The notes under the pieces were generated by a model. That model worked only from the letters and a program-made list of their open reading frames with translations, did no database searches and was not told where the DNA came from. A stretch of DNA of 43,621 nt from an uncultured Eubacteriales bacterium (GTDB taxonomy: Bacteria; Bacillota; Clostridia; Oscillospirales; Oscillospiraceae). Positions 1 through 8,504 of this stretch are shown in pieces. Made by a program: the position numbers and the translations under genes. The stretch spans positions 1 through 43,621 of the forward strand of contig CABQNH010000013.1 in the NCBI GenBank assembly GCA_902465435.1, in the 5' to 3' direction. Positions within the stretch are counted from its first letter, which is position 1. The number at the start of each line of letters is the position of its first letter.

Positions 1-171
1 CAAGTTCAAAACATCTTGGCTTGGGCACGGTCAAAGTCAGAATGTGTTCACGATTATTTCTTCAAGAGTGGTCTTGACAAGGGGACAATTATAGTCTGCC
101 GTGTCCGCACGGGCGCACTTTAAAAATGAATTCCTACCGCGAGAATCCGCAGCAGCGCACCAGTGCGGCCC

Positions 172-1188
172 TTACAGCCGCTCTCCCTCCAGCGACTTTG
201 TTGCGTAAGCGTTCAGCGTCATATCGCCGCGAGTTCCTGCCAGATACTCATAATAGCCCTGCGCGCCGATCATTGCGCCGTTATCGCCGCATAGCTTAAT
301 TGGCGGCGTATACAGCGTAACCCCGGCCCGCTGCGCCTCCTGCACGAATTCACGCCGAATGTAGGAGTTGGCGGCAACGCCGCCCGCGATTGCGAGCTTA
401 CGGTAACCGGTCTGCGCAAGCGCCTGCATGGTGCGCGGCACAAGCGTATCACTGACCGCGCGCGAAAAGCTTGCGCAGAGCGACGGTATATCTAACTCCT
501 GTCCAAGCTGTTCGGCGTGATGAATGAGATTCAATGCCGCTGTTTTCAGCCCTGAAAACGACATGTCGAACGGATTGCCTTCCAGCTTGGAAACCGGGAG
601 AGAATACTTCCTGTCATCTCCCGTCTGCGCGGCCTTGTCCAGCGCAGCGCCGCCGGGATACGGCATTCCAAGCACCCGCGCAACCTTATCAAAGCACTCC
701 CCGGCCGCGTCATCGCGCGTTGCGCCGAGCACCTCCAATTCCGTATAGCGCTTTACATCCACGATCATGGTATGTCCGCCGGAAACAACAAGACACAGGA
801 AGGGCGGCTCCAATTCCGGATAGGCCAGATAGTTTGCCGCGATATGTCCGCGAATATGATGCACCGGCACAAGCGGTACATCGAGCGAATAAGCTGCTCC
901 CTTTGCAAAATTCACGCCGACCAGCACCGCGCCGATCAAGCCGGGCGCATAGGTTACGGCAACCGCATCGATCTCCCGCTTTGTAATTCCCGCCTGCGCT
1001 ATGGCCTGATCCGCAAGCCCATAGATTGCCTCAATGTGCTTGCGTGACGCGATTTCCGGCACAACGCCGCCATAAATCTTATGCAGTGCGACCTGCGAGG
1101 AAATGCAGTCCGACAGCACGGTTCTGCCGTCTCTGACCACGGCAACGGCCGTCTCGTCACAGGAGGATTCAATTGCCAGAATATTCAT
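172..1188 (-). CDS. tsaD: tRNA N6-adenosine threonylcarbamoyltransferase TsaD
   Basis: The 338-residue product matches the TsaD/Kae1/Gcp family. It begins MNILAIESSCDETAVAV, carries the metal-binding H-x3-H in HIRGHIAANY, the VVSGGHT nucleotide loop and a C-terminal GGVAANS segment. TsaD transfers threonylcarbamoyl from TC-AMP to A37 of ANN-decoding tRNAs, working with TsaB and TsaE, whose genes lie at 39359-40490. The open frame runs 48 codons further upstream, but that extension overlaps rimI and has no family resemblance. The ATG at 1186-1188 has an AGGAAGGAG ribosome site just upstream and starts 2 bp after the rimI stop, so I chose it. It is the last gene of the cysE-cysS-polA-rimI-tsaD run. 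No convincing terminator was seen in bases 1-171, and no gene was recognised there. Confidence 0.97.
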   Translation of the reverse strand: MNILAIESSCDETAVAVVRDGRTVLSDCISSQVALHKIYGGVVPEIASRKHIEAIYGLADQAIAQAGITKREIDAVAVTYAPGLIGAVLVGVNFAKGAAYSLDVPLVPVHHIRGHIAANYLAYPELEPPFLCLVVSGGHTMIVDVKRYTELEVLGATRDDAAGECFDKVARVLGMPYPGGAALDKAAQTGDDRKYSLPVSKLEGNPFDMSFSGLKTAALNLIHHAEQLGQELDIPSLCASFSRAVSDTLVPRTMQALAQTGYRKLAIAGGVAANSYIRREFVQEAQRAGVTLYTPPIKLCGDNGAMIGAQGYYEYLAGTRGDMTLNAYATKSLEGERL

Positions 1189-1190
1189 AA

Positions 1191-1631
1191 TCAAAACTCC
1201 TTCCTGAGGATCAGAGCATCCTCCGTCGGTCTTTGGTAGTAACGCGGTCGGCGTCCGATCTCGGCAAAACCGCAGGAGGCATACAGTTGCTTTGCCGCCT
1301 CGTTGGAAATGCGCACCTCCAGCGTCAGGCAATGCGAACCGCGTGCCTGCAGCGCATCAATAAGCGCCAGAACAAGCGCCCGTGCAATACCGCGCCGCCG
1401 GCAAAACGGCTGTACCGCAAGATTCATCATATCCGATTCGCCCAGCACCGTCTGCGATCCGATATAGCCGAGGAGCCTGCCGCCCTCCACAGCGACAAGC
1501 CATAGGCTCAGTGGGTTCTCCAGCTCTGCGCGCAGGGACGCTTCCTCCCACGGTGCAGAGAAGCACTGCCGCTCCAACGCAGCCGCCTCCGCTAGCCGGT
1601 ATTCAGAAAGTCGCTCTATTGTAAATTTCAT
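1191..1631 (-). CDS. rimI: Ribosomal protein S18 alanine N-acetyltransferase RimI
   Basis: This is a 146-residue GNAT-fold acetyltransferase of RimI length. The acetyl-CoA loop is visible as CRRRGIARALV in mid-protein, followed by LTLEVRISNEAAKQLYASCGF, the RimI-type C-terminal half with the E-V-R and N-x2-A-x2-LY signature. RimI acetylates the N-terminal alanine of ribosomal protein S18, though many rimI genes beside tsaD have not been tested. The start ATG overlaps the polA stop by one base, and the stop is 2 bp before the tsaD start, so translation is probably coupled. Adjacent rimI and tsaD is the usual Firmicutes arrangement; tsaE and tsaB, which normally precede it, are about 39 kb away here. 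Confidence 0.93.
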   Translation of the reverse strand: MKFTIERLSEYRLAEAAALERQCFSAPWEEASLRAELENPLSLWLVAVEGGRLLGYIGSQTVLGESDMMNLAVQPFCRRRGIARALVLALIDALQARGSHCLTLEVRISNEAAKQLYASCGFAEIGRRPRYYQRPTEDALILRKEF

Positions 1632-4243
1632 TACTTCGCCTCGTACCAGCTTGCGCCCATTTTTGCCTCAGCAATGAGCGGCGCCGCCATTTTCCGCACG
1701 CCCTGCATTTCCCGTGTGAGAATCTGCATCACAAGCTCCGCCTCAAACGCCGGACACTCCACGATTAATTCGTCGTGAACCTGCAGAACAAGCTGCGCCT
1801 GCAGCGTTTCCTCCTGCAGCGCACGGCTGACTCGCAGCATAGCCAGCTTGATAATATCCGCCGCCGTACCCTGAATGGGGGTATTGAGTGCGATCCGCTC
1901 TGCGGCAGAACGGATATTATAATTGCTGCTTTTCAGCTCCGGCAGGTAGCGCCTGCGGCCATAGAGCGTGGTAACATAGCCGTCCCGCTTCGCGGCTTCC
2001 ACTATCTCATGCATATAGGCGCGCACGCCGGAATACTTTGCAAGATAGCTCTCGATATATTGCTCCGCCTCCCATGGCGCAACGCCCAGATCCTCTGAAA
2101 GCGACCACTTGGATATTCCGTAAACGATTCCGAAGTTCACGGCCTTCGCATTGCGGCGCAGCGTCGGCGTTACCTCCTCGACCGGGACATTAAACACCTG
2201 TGAGGCCGTTACCGTATGAAAATCAATGCCGGAAAGAAACGCCGCCTGCATGACCTTATCGTCTGCAATTTCGGCAAGCACCCGCAGCTCGATCTGACTA
2301 TAATCCGCGTCTACGAACACAAAGCCCTCCCGCGGAATGAACATCTTTCGAATTTCGCTGCCCAGTTCGGTGCGAACAGGAATATTCTGCAGGTTGGGAT
2401 CCGTCGAGGAAAGTCGGCCGGTCGCCGTGACCGTATTCTGGAATGTCGTGTGGATTCGTCCGTCCGGCGCAATTACCTTCATAAGTCCGTCGGCATATGT
2501 GGACTTCAGCTTCGTCAAAACGCGATACTCCATGATCTGCGGAATGATCGGATTTGCGTCCTTGAGCTTTTCCAATACCTCGACACCGGTCGAATAGCCT
2601 GTTTTCGTCTTCTTGACCGCAGGAAGCTGCAGCTTCTCAAAGAGAATATGCCCCAGCGCCTTTGTGGAATTGATATTGAACGCTTCCCCGGCCTCCGCAA
2701 AAATCGCCTGCTGACAGGCGGCGATCCGCTCGTCAAGCATTGCGCCAAACGCGCAAAGCGCGTCCCGATCCACCGCTACGCCTGCGGCTTCCATTTCGGC
2801 AAGCACGCGGCAGAGCGGGAAATCGATCTTTGTGAAAAGCTCCTGCATATGCAGCTCGCACAGGCGCGACCAAAGCGGCGCATAAAGCGCGCGCACGGCA
2901 GACGCGGCGCTGCCCAATACGGCAAACTTCGCACCCTCCTCCCCTTCGTCGGGCTTCGGCAGGTCAAACTGCAGATAAGCGGCCGTCAAATCGGAAAGCG
3001 CATATTTTCCGCGCGAGGCGTCCAGCAGATAAGCGGCCACCGCAGTATCAAACTGAAAGCCGTCGATCGGCAGCTTTCGCTCCAGCAGGCTGCGCATGAG
3101 CGGCTTCACATTATGCGCCGCTTTCTTGATTTTTTCGGAAAACAGGCCGCAGAGAAAGGTTCTCGACAGAGCTTCTTCGGAAAAGCAGCTCATCTGCTCG
3201 TCATTATCGACCGCAATGATCGAAAAATCATCCGCCACCGCCAGCGTGACAAACGGGCGGGACGCAAAATCGTCCAGCAGCGCCAACGCACGCGCTTCGT
3301 CCGTGACCAGCTCCGATCGGCACTCGCCTTCAAACACGTCCTGCTTCTCCGGACTGTCCTCCTCCAGCTCCGCGCCGCGCAGATGGTAGCGATCGATCAG
3401 CTTTTGAAATTCCAGCTTTGTAAACAGGTCATAAAGCGCACGGCGCTTCGGGGGTTGAATCCGGCAGTTTTCCGGCGAAAATACAATGGGCGCGCTGCAG
3501 CGAATGGTCGCAAGGTCATAGGAAAGAAACGCCATGTCCCGTGCGTTCTCCAGCTTTTCCCTCAGCTTAGGCTTTAATGCTTCCGAATTCAGATTTTCAT
3601 AAACGCCCTGCAGCGTCCCAAACCGGCACAGCAGCTCCGTCGCCGTCTTCGGCCCTACACCGGCGACGCCGGGAATGTTGTCTGAGCTGTCGCCCATGAG
3701 CGCCTTGAGATCAATCAGGCGGATGGGCGGGAACCCATACTCCTGCTCAAATACCGCGGGCGTATAGTTCGTAGAGAGCGTTTGCCCCGCCTTCGACGTG
3801 ATCAGCTTCACGCAAACATAGTCGTCCACAAGCTGTAGGCTGTCGCGGTCCCCTGTAACGATCACACAATTCCACTTTTCCTCGCTGCAGCGCCTGGCAA
3901 CCGTCCCGATCACGTCGTCCGCTTCCCAGCCCTCGCATTCAAAGATCGGAATATTCATCGCCGCAAGCACCTGCTTCATGAGCGGCATTTGCGCGGCAAG
4001 CTCCTCCGGCATACCATGGCGCGTAGCCTTGTAGCCCGCGTACTGCAAATGGCGGAATGTCGGCGCGTGAAGATCAAACGCGACGCACAGCGCATCCGGT
4101 TTTTCCTCCTGCTGCATCCGCTGCATGATATTCAAAAAGCCGAAAATTGCGTTGGTATAAAGCCCGTCGCGCGTTGTCAGCAGACGAACGCCGTAAAACG
4201 CACGATTAATTATGCTGTTTCCGTCCAAAATCATGAGCTTCAT
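1631..4243 (-). CDS. polA: DNA polymerase I
   Basis: The 870-residue protein has the full PolI layout. Residues 1 to about 290 form the 5' nuclease, with GDRDSLQLV and a helix-hairpin-helix region around GDSSDNIPGVAGVGPKTA. A central 3'-5' exonuclease-like domain follows without a clear DEDD set, so proofreading is probably lost, as in Bacillus PolI. The C-terminal polymerase carries motif A (DADYSQIELR), motif B (RRNAKAVNFGIVYG) and motif C (LQVHDELIVE). It removes RNA primers and fills gaps during Okazaki processing and repair. The gene starts 21 bp after the cysS stop and shares one base with rimI. That leaves no room for a conventional promoter between cysS and polA, so transcription appears to come from the T-box promoter unless a start lies inside cysS. 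Confidence 0.98.
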   Translation of the reverse strand: MKLMILDGNSIINRAFYGVRLLTTRDGLYTNAIFGFLNIMQRMQQEEKPDALCVAFDLHAPTFRHLQYAGYKATRHGMPEELAAQMPLMKQVLAAMNIPIFECEGWEADDVIGTVARRCSEEKWNCVIVTGDRDSLQLVDDYVCVKLITSKAGQTLSTNYTPAVFEQEYGFPPIRLIDLKALMGDSSDNIPGVAGVGPKTATELLCRFGTLQGVYENLNSEALKPKLREKLENARDMAFLSYDLATIRCSAPIVFSPENCRIQPPKRRALYDLFTKLEFQKLIDRYHLRGAELEEDSPEKQDVFEGECRSELVTDEARALALLDDFASRPFVTLAVADDFSIIAVDNDEQMSCFSEEALSRTFLCGLFSEKIKKAAHNVKPLMRSLLERKLPIDGFQFDTAVAAYLLDASRGKYALSDLTAAYLQFDLPKPDEGEEGAKFAVLGSAASAVRALYAPLWSRLCELHMQELFTKIDFPLCRVLAEMEAAGVAVDRDALCAFGAMLDERIAACQQAIFAEAGEAFNINSTKALGHILFEKLQLPAVKKTKTGYSTGVEVLEKLKDANPIIPQIMEYRVLTKLKSTYADGLMKVIAPDGRIHTTFQNTVTATGRLSSTDPNLQNIPVRTELGSEIRKMFIPREGFVFVDADYSQIELRVLAEIADDKVMQAAFLSGIDFHTVTASQVFNVPVEEVTPTLRRNAKAVNFGIVYGISKWSLSEDLGVAPWEAEQYIESYLAKYSGVRAYMHEIVEAAKRDGYVTTLYGRRRYLPELKSSNYNIRSAAERIALNTPIQGTAADIIKLAMLRVSRALQEETLQAQLVLQVHDELIVECPAFEAELVMQILTREMQGVRKMAAPLIAEAKMGASWYEAK

Positions 4244-4264
4244 TGCGCTCGCACTCCTTTTGTT

Positions 4265-5719
4265 TTAAAGCTTTCTCCACTTCGCCCCATTCGGAATATC
4301 CGTCAGCTCGATGCTCTTGGCCTTCAGCTCGTCGCGGATTCGATCCGCCTCCGCGAAGTTTTTCGCCTTCTTTGCTTCAAACCGTGCCTTGAGGAGCGCC
4401 GTAATCTTTGCGTCGTCCTCGCCGGACTCCGCGATCACAGTAAACTCCGTACCGCTTACCGCGGCCTTTTTCAGCTCCTCGCGCTTGCTGTCCGCCTTGC
4501 GGATGAGATCAAGGCCAAGTACCGTATCAAAATCCGAAATTGCGGCCAGCTTCGTCGCCGCGTTGGTCTTATCCTTCAGCACATCATAAATCGCGGTAAT
4601 GGCAAGCGATGTATTCAGATCATGATCCAGCGCGTGCACAAAGCGCTCCTTCAGCCGGTCAAAGGCAACCTCATCGACCTGCTCGTCCGCATTCGGCGTC
4701 AGCGCCGCGATTTTTGCGATCAGCTTCTGATAGGTCACTGCGGCATTCTCAAGGTTCTCCCAGCTGAAAACCAGATTGCGGCGGTAATGGCTCTGCAGGC
4801 AGAAAAGGCGGTAGGCAAGCGGATCATAGCCCTTCGACTCCAGCAGAGAAACCGTCAGGAACTCGCCCTTGGATTTGGACATTTTCCCGTCGTTTGTATT
4901 CAGATGCAGAACATGGAACCAGTAATTGCACCATTTGTGGCCAAGATACGCCTCCGATTGCGCGATTTCGTTGGTATGATGCGGAAACGCGTTGTCGATA
5001 CCGCCGCAGTGAATGTCCAGATCCTCGCCGAGATATTTCATGCTGATTCCGGAGCACTCAATATGCCAGCCGGGGTAACCGACGCCCCACGGGGAATCCC
5101 ACTTCAGCGCCTGATCCTCAAACTTCGACTTTGTAAACCATAACACGAAATCGTTTTTATTCCGCTTGTTGAGGTCCTCTTCTACCCCTTCGCGCACGCC
5201 GACCGCGAGATCCTCTTCGTTATGATCGTTGAAAACATAATAGGTCTCAAGCTTCGACGTATCAAAATAGACATTTCCGCCCGCCTGATAGGCATATCCC
5301 TTCTCCAAAAGACGGGATATGATTTTGATATACTCATCAATGCAGTTCGTCGCCGGTTCCACGACGTCCGGCGTTTTGATGTTCAGCTTTTTGCAGTCGG
5401 CAAAGAACGCGTCCGTATAAAACTTTGCAATCTCCATGACGCTCTTGTGCTCTCGCCGCGCACCCTTAAGCATCTTGTCCTCTCCGGTATCCGCATCGGA
5501 GGCCAGATGACCAACGTCTGTGATATTCATGACTCGAAGGACGTGATAGCCCTCGTAGCGCAGCGCTTTTTCCAATACGTCCTCCATGATATAGCTGCGC
5601 AGGTTTCCGATATGGGCAAAGTGATAGACCGTCGGTCCGCAGGTATACATCTTGACGATATCCGGATGATTGGACTTAAATTCTTCCTTTTTGTGGCTCA
5701 GAGAGTTATAAAGATACAT
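4265..5719 (-). CDS. cysS: Cysteine--tRNA ligase
   Basis: This is a 484-residue class I aminoacyl-tRNA synthetase specific for cysteine. The zinc-site Cys and HIGH-like motif are in TCGPTVYHFAHIGNLRSY, the remaining zinc ligands are in HIECSGIS and HCGGIDNAFPHHTNE, and the KMSKS loop is KMSKSKGEF. A DALR-type helical domain and a lysine-rich C-terminal segment (ARFEAKKAKNFAEADRIRDEL) end the protein, at the usual length. It charges tRNA-Cys. The start ATG overlaps the cysE stop by one base. Both genes sit behind a T-box leader with a UGC specifier, so the enzyme that makes Cys-tRNA is itself controlled by uncharged tRNA-Cys. Confidence 0.98.
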   Translation of the reverse strand: MYLYNSLSHKKEEFKSNHPDIVKMYTCGPTVYHFAHIGNLRSYIMEDVLEKALRYEGYHVLRVMNITDVGHLASDADTGEDKMLKGARREHKSVMEIAKFYTDAFFADCKKLNIKTPDVVEPATNCIDEYIKIISRLLEKGYAYQAGGNVYFDTSKLETYYVFNDHNEEDLAVGVREGVEEDLNKRNKNDFVLWFTKSKFEDQALKWDSPWGVGYPGWHIECSGISMKYLGEDLDIHCGGIDNAFPHHTNEIAQSEAYLGHKWCNYWFHVLHLNTNDGKMSKSKGEFLTVSLLESKGYDPLAYRLFCLQSHYRRNLVFSWENLENAAVTYQKLIAKIAALTPNADEQVDEVAFDRLKERFVHALDHDLNTSLAITAIYDVLKDKTNAATKLAAISDFDTVLGLDLIRKADSKREELKKAAVSGTEFTVIAESGEDDAKITALLKARFEAKKAKNFAEADRIRDELKAKSIELTDIPNGAKWRKL

Positions 5720-6336
5720 TATTCTTGCTCCTTTTCGAGTTGTTTTTCCAGTTCGGCGACCCGCTTTTCCAGCGCTTCAAGCTGCAGCATCACGGGATCC
5801 GGCGTATGAATATGATCCAGCTTTTCTCCGTTAATTCTCACAACATGGCCGGGCACGCCGACAACGGTCGAATTGGCGGGCACCTCCCGCAGCACGACCG
5901 AGTTTGCCGCGATTCTGGCGTTATCGCCAACGTGAAAGGGGCCTAATACCTTTGCGCCGCAGCCGACCATTACATTATTCCCCAAAGTCGGGTGTCTCTT
6001 TCCGTGGCCGCCGCCCGTACCGCCCAGCGTAACGCCCTGATACAGCAGGCAGTCGTCGCCAATGACGGCCGTTGCACCAATCACGATGCCGGTACCATGG
6101 TCGATCACAAGCCGTCTGCCGATCTGCGCCGCCGGGTGAATTTCCACGCCGGTCCGCCGCTTTGCAAGCTGGGAGACCCACCGTGCCAAAAAGCAGCATT
6201 TGTGCAAATAAAGCCAATGCGCGATCCGGTAATAGATCGTAGCGTGCAGGCCGTTATACAGCAAAAATATTTCAAGACCGCTGCGCGCTGCGGGGTCATT
6301 CCGCTGGTACGCTGCAATCGTCTCTTTTAAACGCAT
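5719..6336 (-). CDS. cysE: Serine O-acetyltransferase CysE
   Basis: The 205-residue protein is a left-handed beta-helix acetyltransferase. After an N-terminal helical part (FLLYNGLHATIYYRIAHWLY) come hexapeptide repeats with GVEIHPAAQIG, IDHGTGIVIGATAVIGD, QGVTLGGTG and KRHPTLGNNVMVG. These are the family's His-Gly-x-Gly active region and acetyl-CoA loop. It makes O-acetylserine from serine and acetyl-CoA, the first committed step to cysteine. The C-terminus ends in a charged coiled-coil-like tail (LEALEKRVAELEKQLEKEQE). The open frame extends 72 codons upstream into the T-box leader; the ATG at 6334-6336 with AGGAGAATCCT before it is the true start. It is the first gene of the Cys T-box operon. 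Confidence 0.96.
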   Translation of the reverse strand: MRLKETIAAYQRNDPAARSGLEIFLLYNGLHATIYYRIAHWLYLHKCCFLARWVSQLAKRRTGVEIHPAAQIGRRLVIDHGTGIVIGATAVIGDDCLLYQGVTLGGTGGGHGKRHPTLGNNVMVGCGAKVLGPFHVGDNARIAANSVVLREVPANSTVVGVPGHVVRINGEKLDHIHTPDPVMLQLEALEKRVAELEKQLEKEQE

Positions 6337-6352
6337 AGGATTCTCCTGTTCA

Positions 6353-6572
6353 TAAAAATGCCGCCTCCTGCAAATCCTGCAAGAGGCGGCTTTCACCGCG
6401 GTTCCACTCTCGTTTCTCACTTTGGCCTTTACGCGGCCGACGGGGTCTCCCCTTCGCTCCCGGGCGCATTTTCGCGGAGCTGCAGCCGCGTCTGCTTCCA
6501 GCCATGGCAGACACTCTCTGTCGCGCGGCGAACCGTTACTCTTCCCGATCAAGGCGATATTGAATTTAACGT
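6353..6572 (-). ncRNA. T-box leader, tRNA-Cys responsive (UGC specifier)
   Basis: The minus strand shows the T-box order: an opening GATCGGGAAGAGTA block, a CAGAGAGTG (AGAGAG) stem I element, the distal-loop GCTGGAAGC, and a specifier loop GAAAATGCGCC. The codon TGC there is the reverse complement of plus-strand 6466-6468. The T-box sequence AGAGTGGAACCGCGG is at plus 6397-6411. A terminator follows directly: arms 6360-6372 and 6378-6390 with one G-U pair, then ATTTTTAT. UGC is a cysteine codon and the first genes are cysE and cysS, so specificity agrees with context. In this family uncharged tRNA pairs with both specifier and T-box and stabilises the antiterminator, so the operon is read through when Cys-tRNA runs low. 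Confidence 0.95.
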
Positions 6573-6576
6573 TAGT

Positions 6577-6605
6577 ATATTACCATCTGCGGCGGAAGGT
6601 GTCAA
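6577..6605 (-). promoter_or_regulatory. Sigma-A promoter of the cysE T-box operon
   Basis: On the minus strand, TTGACA (plus 6600-6605) is separated by exactly 17 bp from TAATAT (plus 6577-6582). The predicted transcript starts near 6570, immediately before the first T-box element. Confidence 0.85.
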
Positions 6606-6616
6606 CCGCAGTGATA

Positions 6617-7168
6617 TTATTTTTTCCTTCTCAGGTTCAGGACGTCCCAATTCTTCACGAAATACTCAACGCCGGAATACAGCGTTGTCAGCGTGATAAT
6701 GGCAACGATTCCCTTATTCAGCACGTTGCTGAACGCAAAGCCGCGATAAAACACAAGCATCACACAAAGGCCGACCATCGTAGAAAAGGTCTTTACCTTA
6801 CCGGACAGCCCGGCCGCAATGACGCGTCCGCCGCCGACCGCGACCAGACGCAGACCGGTCACTGCAAATTCACGGGCAAGCACGATCATCAGCGCCCATG
6901 AAGGGAAAATGCCCCATTCGCAAAAAATAACCATGGCGGAAATAACAAGGAGCTTATCGGCCAGCGGGTCAAGAAATTTTCCAAAATCGGAAACCTGATT
7001 GTATTTCCGTGCAATCTGTCCGTCGATAAAGTCCGTAATGCTCGCAAGCACGAACACACCGAGCGAAACATAGAGCATATAGTCATATTGCCTGCTCAGA
7101 TACATGGTCACCATGAATACCGGGATCATAAACACGCGCGCAAGCGTAAATTTACTCGCAGTTGTCAT
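6617..7168 (-). CDS. pgsA: CDP-diacylglycerol--glycerol-3-phosphate 3-phosphatidyltransferase
   Basis: This 183-residue integral membrane protein carries the CDP-alcohol phosphotransferase signature D-G-x2-A-R-x8-G-x3-D-x3-D, read as DGQIARKYNQVSDFGKFLDP followed by LAD. It makes phosphatidylglycerolphosphate, the entry point to phosphatidylglycerol and cardiolipin. Hydrophobic stretches flank the motif (YMLYVSLGVFVLASITDFI, LLVISAMVIFCEWGIF and later helices). A TTG five codons upstream is in frame, but the ATG at 7166-7168 is preceded by GGGGGGAAGAG and overlaps the rimO stop as ATGA, so I start there. The phosphatidylserine synthase paralogue is a possible alternative, but the neighbours rimO and recA fit the pgsA context known from many Firmicutes. 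Confidence 0.93.
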   Translation of the reverse strand: MTTASKFTLARVFMIPVFMVTMYLSRQYDYMLYVSLGVFVLASITDFIDGQIARKYNQVSDFGKFLDPLADKLLVISAMVIFCEWGIFPSWALMIVLAREFAVTGLRLVAVGGGRVIAAGLSGKVKTFSTMVGLCVMLVFYRGFAFSNVLNKGIVAIITLTTLYSGVEYFVKNWDVLNLRRKK

Positions 7169-8502
7169 TTCTCTTCCCCCCAAATCGCGCGGCCGGTCAG
7201 GTCGCCGTCTGAAACGCCCTCGATCTTCACCGGAACAAACGTCCCGATGCGAACCGGGCGGTCGCTTGTAAAGTGTACGCAGCCGTCAATATCCGGCGAG
7301 TCGGCATAGCTTCTTCCAAAATATGCTTCCGTCTGCGGGTCGCGCCCCTCGCAGAGGATTTCCAGTTCCGTCCCGATCCGCGCCGCGTTGCACTCGTCCA
7401 TGATGCGCGATTGCAGCTCAGCAATGACCTCGGCACGGTGCTGGGCAACCTCCTGCTCCGGGTATTCCATCTGTGCCGCCCGTGTTCCCTCCTCGGGCGA
7501 AAAGACAAAAGCGCCGACACGCTCCAGCCTGTGCGTTTTCAGCCACTGGCAAAGCTCCTCAAATTCGGCCTCGCCCTCACCCGGAAGACCCGTTATCAGG
7601 CTGGTGCGAAGCACCAGTCCGGGAATTCGCGCACGCAGCTTGGAGAAGAGTGCATCTAAGTACTCCCGATTCCCACGGCGATTCATGCGCTTTAGGATCC
7701 CGTCGTTCACATGCTGGATCGGTATGTCCAGATACTTTGTAATTTTCGGCTCAGACGCGATCACGTCGATCAATTCATCGGACATTTCATCCGGATAAAG
7801 GTAGTGCACGCGCACCCAATGGAGCTTTTCAATTTTGCAAAGCTCACGCAGCAGCTCCGGCAGCATCCTTCTGCCGGTAAGGTCAATGCCGTAGCGGCTT
7901 GTATCCTGCGCAACGACGATCAGCTCCTTTACGCCGTCCTCTGCCAGCATCCGTGCCTCATACAGGCATTCGTCCATCGGTCTGCTGCGGAATTTTCCGC
8001 GCAGAGTCGGGATCACGCAATAGGCGCAGTGATTATCGCAGCCCTCTGCGATTTTCAGATAAGCGTAGTGCTCCGGGGTCGTCAGAATTCGCCCCGTATC
8101 CACCTCTTTGAAGTTAATATCGTCAAACTGCGCGACCTGCTTTCCGGCAAGCACCTGCTTCGCCGCGCTCACCACGGAATAATAGCTGCCGGTTCCGAGA
8201 ATGCCGTCCACCTCGGGCAGCTCCTTCAGGATCTCCTCCTGATACCGCTGCGACAGGCAGCCCGTGACCAGAATCTTCCCGATCACGCCCGCCGCCTTGA
8301 GCTGCGCCATTGCAAGGATGTTGTCGATCGCCTCTGATTTCGCCGAGTCAATGAAGCCACAGGTGTTCACGATCACAAGATCTGCGCCCTGCACGTCAGG
8401 CAGGATCTCGAAGCCGGCCTCACGAAGCAGAAACATCATCTGCTCGCAGTTTACTTGATTTTTTGCACAGCCAAGGGAAATAAAACCCACCGAATATGCC
8501 AT
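7165..8502 (-). CDS. rimO: Ribosomal protein S12 methylthiotransferase RimO
   Basis: The 445-residue product is a radical-SAM methylthiotransferase. It opens with the MTTase N-terminal domain (FISLGCAKNQVNCEQMM, later IVNTCGFIDSAKSEA and TGCLSQRY, supplying three cluster cysteines). The radical SAM CxxxCxxC follows as CDNHCAYC, and a TRAM domain closes the protein. RimO adds a methylthio group to an aspartate of ribosomal protein S12. MiaB is the close alternative, but the GCAKN start and the C-terminal GRSYADSPDIDG segment favour RimO. The stop overlaps pgsA by 4 bp and the start lies 2 bp after the recX stop. Confidence 0.95.
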   Translation of the reverse strand: MAYSVGFISLGCAKNQVNCEQMMFLLREAGFEILPDVQGADLVIVNTCGFIDSAKSEAIDNILAMAQLKAAGVIGKILVTGCLSQRYQEEILKELPEVDGILGTGSYYSVVSAAKQVLAGKQVAQFDDINFKEVDTGRILTTPEHYAYLKIAEGCDNHCAYCVIPTLRGKFRSRPMDECLYEARMLAEDGVKELIVVAQDTSRYGIDLTGRRMLPELLRELCKIEKLHWVRVHYLYPDEMSDELIDVIASEPKITKYLDIPIQHVNDGILKRMNRRGNREYLDALFSKLRARIPGLVLRTSLITGLPGEGEAEFEELCQWLKTHRLERVGAFVFSPEEGTRAAQMEYPEQEVAQHRAEVIAELQSRIMDECNAARIGTELEILCEGRDPQTEAYFGRSYADSPDIDGCVHFTSDRPVRIGTFVPVKIEGVSDGDLTGRAIWGEEK

Positions 8503-8504
8503 GT

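Noticed and set aside
1189..1332. A 48-codon N-terminal extension of tsaD
   Set aside because: It overlaps rimI and precedes the conserved MNILAIESS start, which has its own ribosome site.
2216..3577. A 453-codon open frame antisense to polA
   Set aside because: It mirrors polA codon structure, has Arg/Lys-rich low-complexity composition and no ribosome site.
6337..6552. An N-terminal extension of cysE
   Set aside because: It is T-box leader sequence; the downstream ATG has the proper ribosome site.
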